In this document: positions 13,444-14,437 of the stretch, piece after piece | Layout: each line of letters begins with the position of its first letter | Position numbering within the stretch: position 1 is the first letter of the stretch | DNA from: Caryophanales bacterium UBA7476 | Lineage (GTDB): Bacteria > Bacillota_I > Bacilli_A > RF39 > UBA660 | Reading direction: 5' to 3' | NCBI GenBank assembly: GCA_002477275.1 | Contig: DLOU01000024.1 | Coordinates: 16,635 to 31,071 of the forward strand | DNA: 14,437 bases | Position numbers and translations under genes: made by a program | Notes under the pieces: model-generated | Told to the model about the DNA's origin: nothing | The model's database searches: none | Seen by the model: the letters and a program-made list of their open reading frames with translations, nothing else

Positions 13444-14437
13444 ATGAAGAAGAAGTTAATTATATTTATTACTTTTTTAGCATTATTTTTTCCTTTAAAT
13501 ATTTTTGCTCTTAGTAAGAGCTATCAAGATGTAGTAAGTGAAATTACTGGAACTGAAGTAGAAGAAGGAAAAGTAAATTTTTATTTATTTAGAGGTGAAG
13601 GATGTCCTCATTGTAGAGATGAAGAAGCTTGGCTTAGAAACATAAAAGAGGATTATAAAGACTATGTTAATTTTTATGATTTTGAAGTTTGGTATGATGA
13701 GAATAATGCTAAGATGATGGATCAAGTTAAAGAGAAACTTGGAGTTACTCAAAAAGGTGTTCCTTTTACTGTAATAGGTGATGATTATTTTGTCGGATAT
13801 AGTGATTCTTACTCAGAACTTATGGAAAAAACTCTTAAAGAATATATAGGTAATGATGCTAAGAAAAAGATAGAAAAGAATGAAGTTACAATTCCAATAT
13901 TAGGTAAAATTAATATGAAGCATACTTCTATTGTACTTATTTCAATTGTTCTTGGTTTTATAGATGGATTTAATCCTTGTGCTATGTGGATATTATTATT
14001 CTTAATAAACATGTTATTTGGAATGAAAAATAAGAAGAAAGCATGGCTTTTAGGTATTATGTTCCTATTTACATCAGGATTTGTTTATTTCTTATCAATG
14101 CTTGGTATTAATTTTGTAATTGGGGCACTTTCTATTAAATATTTAAAACTTGCTATAAGTATATTTATACTTGTAATGGGAATCTTAGGTTTTAGAAAAT
14201 ATCTAACAATTAGAAAAGAAGAGGCTGGATGTACTGTAGTTGACGCTAAGAAAAGAAAAGGTTTAATGGCTAAAATGAAAAAGATTATTAATAGTAAAAG
14301 TTTTCTTTTTGCTTTAATTGGTATAATGACTTTGGCTGTTAGTGTTAATTTAATTGAACTTGCTTGTTCATTGGGATTTCCTATGATATTTAATGAAATA
14401 CTTACTATTAATAATGTAAAAGGTATAGCTAAAATAG
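13444..14437 (+). CDS. Thioredoxin-CcdA/DsbD-like transmembrane thiol carrier (3' partial)
   Basis: ATG 13444 follows AGGAG. The frame stays open for 331 codons to the window edge, so the C-terminus is missing. Residues 1-22 form a signal peptide or signal anchor (MKKKLIIF...NIFA). Residues 44-137 form a thioredoxin-like domain outside the membrane with active site GEGCPHC (Cys54, Cys57) and a cis-proline in KGVPFTV (107). From about residue 160 a polytopic domain follows: ISIVLGFIDGFNPCAMW (167-182) carries the CcdA/DsbD FNPC cysteine (Cys179), and VNLIELACSLGFP (301-313) carries the second membrane cysteine (Cys308) in the matching later helix. CcdA/DsbD proteins move reducing electrons from cytoplasmic thioredoxin to exported proteins. 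This is a thioredoxin-first fusion, the reverse of E. coli DsbD, whose thioredoxin domain is C-terminal. Cys263 lies in a loop. It is coupled to the thioredoxin-like gene just upstream. Confidence 0.9.
   Translation, partial: MKKKLIIFITFLALFFPLNIFALSKSYQDVVSEITGTEVEEGKVNFYLFRGEGCPHCRDEEAWLRNIKEDYKDYVNFYDFEVWYDENNAKMMDQVKEKLGVTQKGVPFTVIGDDYFVGYSDSYSELMEKTLKEYIGNDAKKKIEKNEVTIPILGKINMKHTSIVLISIVLGFIDGFNPCAMWILLFLINMLFGMKNKKKAWLLGIMFLFTSGFVYFLSMLGINFVIGALSIKYLKLAISIFILVMGILGFRKYLTIRKEEAGCTVVDAKKRKGLMAKMKKIINSKSFLFALIGIMTLAVSVNLIELACSLGFPMIFNEILTINNVKGIAKI

Noticed and set aside
13809..14012. Minus-strand open frame of 67 codons
   Set aside because: It is antisense to the CcdA-like gene, which has clear conserved motifs over the same bases.
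1..14437. Reading TGA as tryptophan (Mycoplasma-type code)
   Set aside because: Tryptophans in conserved positions are all TGG, and TGA ends yidD at the expected family length with an ATGA overlap to the next gene.

Overview
The window is very AT-rich DNA with Gram-positive gene architecture: strong Shine-Dalgarno sites (GGAGG, GAGGTGA), lipobox lipoproteins, sortase-type C-terminal anchors, YidD, RNase J and a RodA/FtsW-family protein. TGG is the tryptophan codon throughout, and TGA ends yidD, so TGA looks like a normal stop and not the Mycoplasma tryptophan codon. The best guess, an inference from base composition and protein style, is a walled, low-GC Bacilli/Erysipelotrichia/RF39-like gut bacterium. 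There are no tRNA or rRNA genes, insertion sequences or CRISPR arrays. No stretch without a gene exceeds about 200 bases.

Layout. (1) 1-6605, plus strand, is a cell-surface block: the end of a membrane-anchored beta-rich protein, a beta-helix wall protein whose signal peptide is split by a one-base frameshift in a homopolymer region, a YehR/DUF1307-like lipoprotein, and an 896-residue multidomain adhesin-like protein with a sorting-signal-like hairpin inside it. Most of these genes have their own promoter and a hairpin terminator. (2) 6639-7726, minus strand, holds yidD and, overlapping it by ATGA, a TroA-fold metal-binding-protein homologue that lacks the histidine ligands. (3) 7836-10311, plus strand, holds rnc (RNase III) and an RNase J2-like protein with a degraded active site. 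(4) 10320-11444, minus strand, is a RodA/FtsW-family glycosyltransferase, divergent from a small unknown gene at 11525-11803. (5) 11804-12678 is a structured leader resembling the yybP-ykoY manganese riboswitch, followed by a lipoprotein made of two tandem copies of a domain I cannot name. (6) 12748-14437, plus strand, holds a DUF805 membrane protein, a small thioredoxin-like protein, and the start of a thioredoxin-CcdA/DsbD-like membrane protein.

How they may work together. The theme is the cell envelope: surface display, membrane protein insertion (YidD), wall elongation (RodA) and thiol-disulfide exchange across the membrane. Several exported proteins here carry paired cysteines (the LamG-like repeats, the tandem-domain lipoprotein, the YehR-like lipoprotein), and the terminal redox pair could act on such proteins. 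That link is inference. The most notable items are the riboswitch-like leader on a lipoprotein gene, the possible phase-variable surface gene, the internal sorting signal, and two enzyme- or transport-type proteins that keep the fold but have lost ligand residues.
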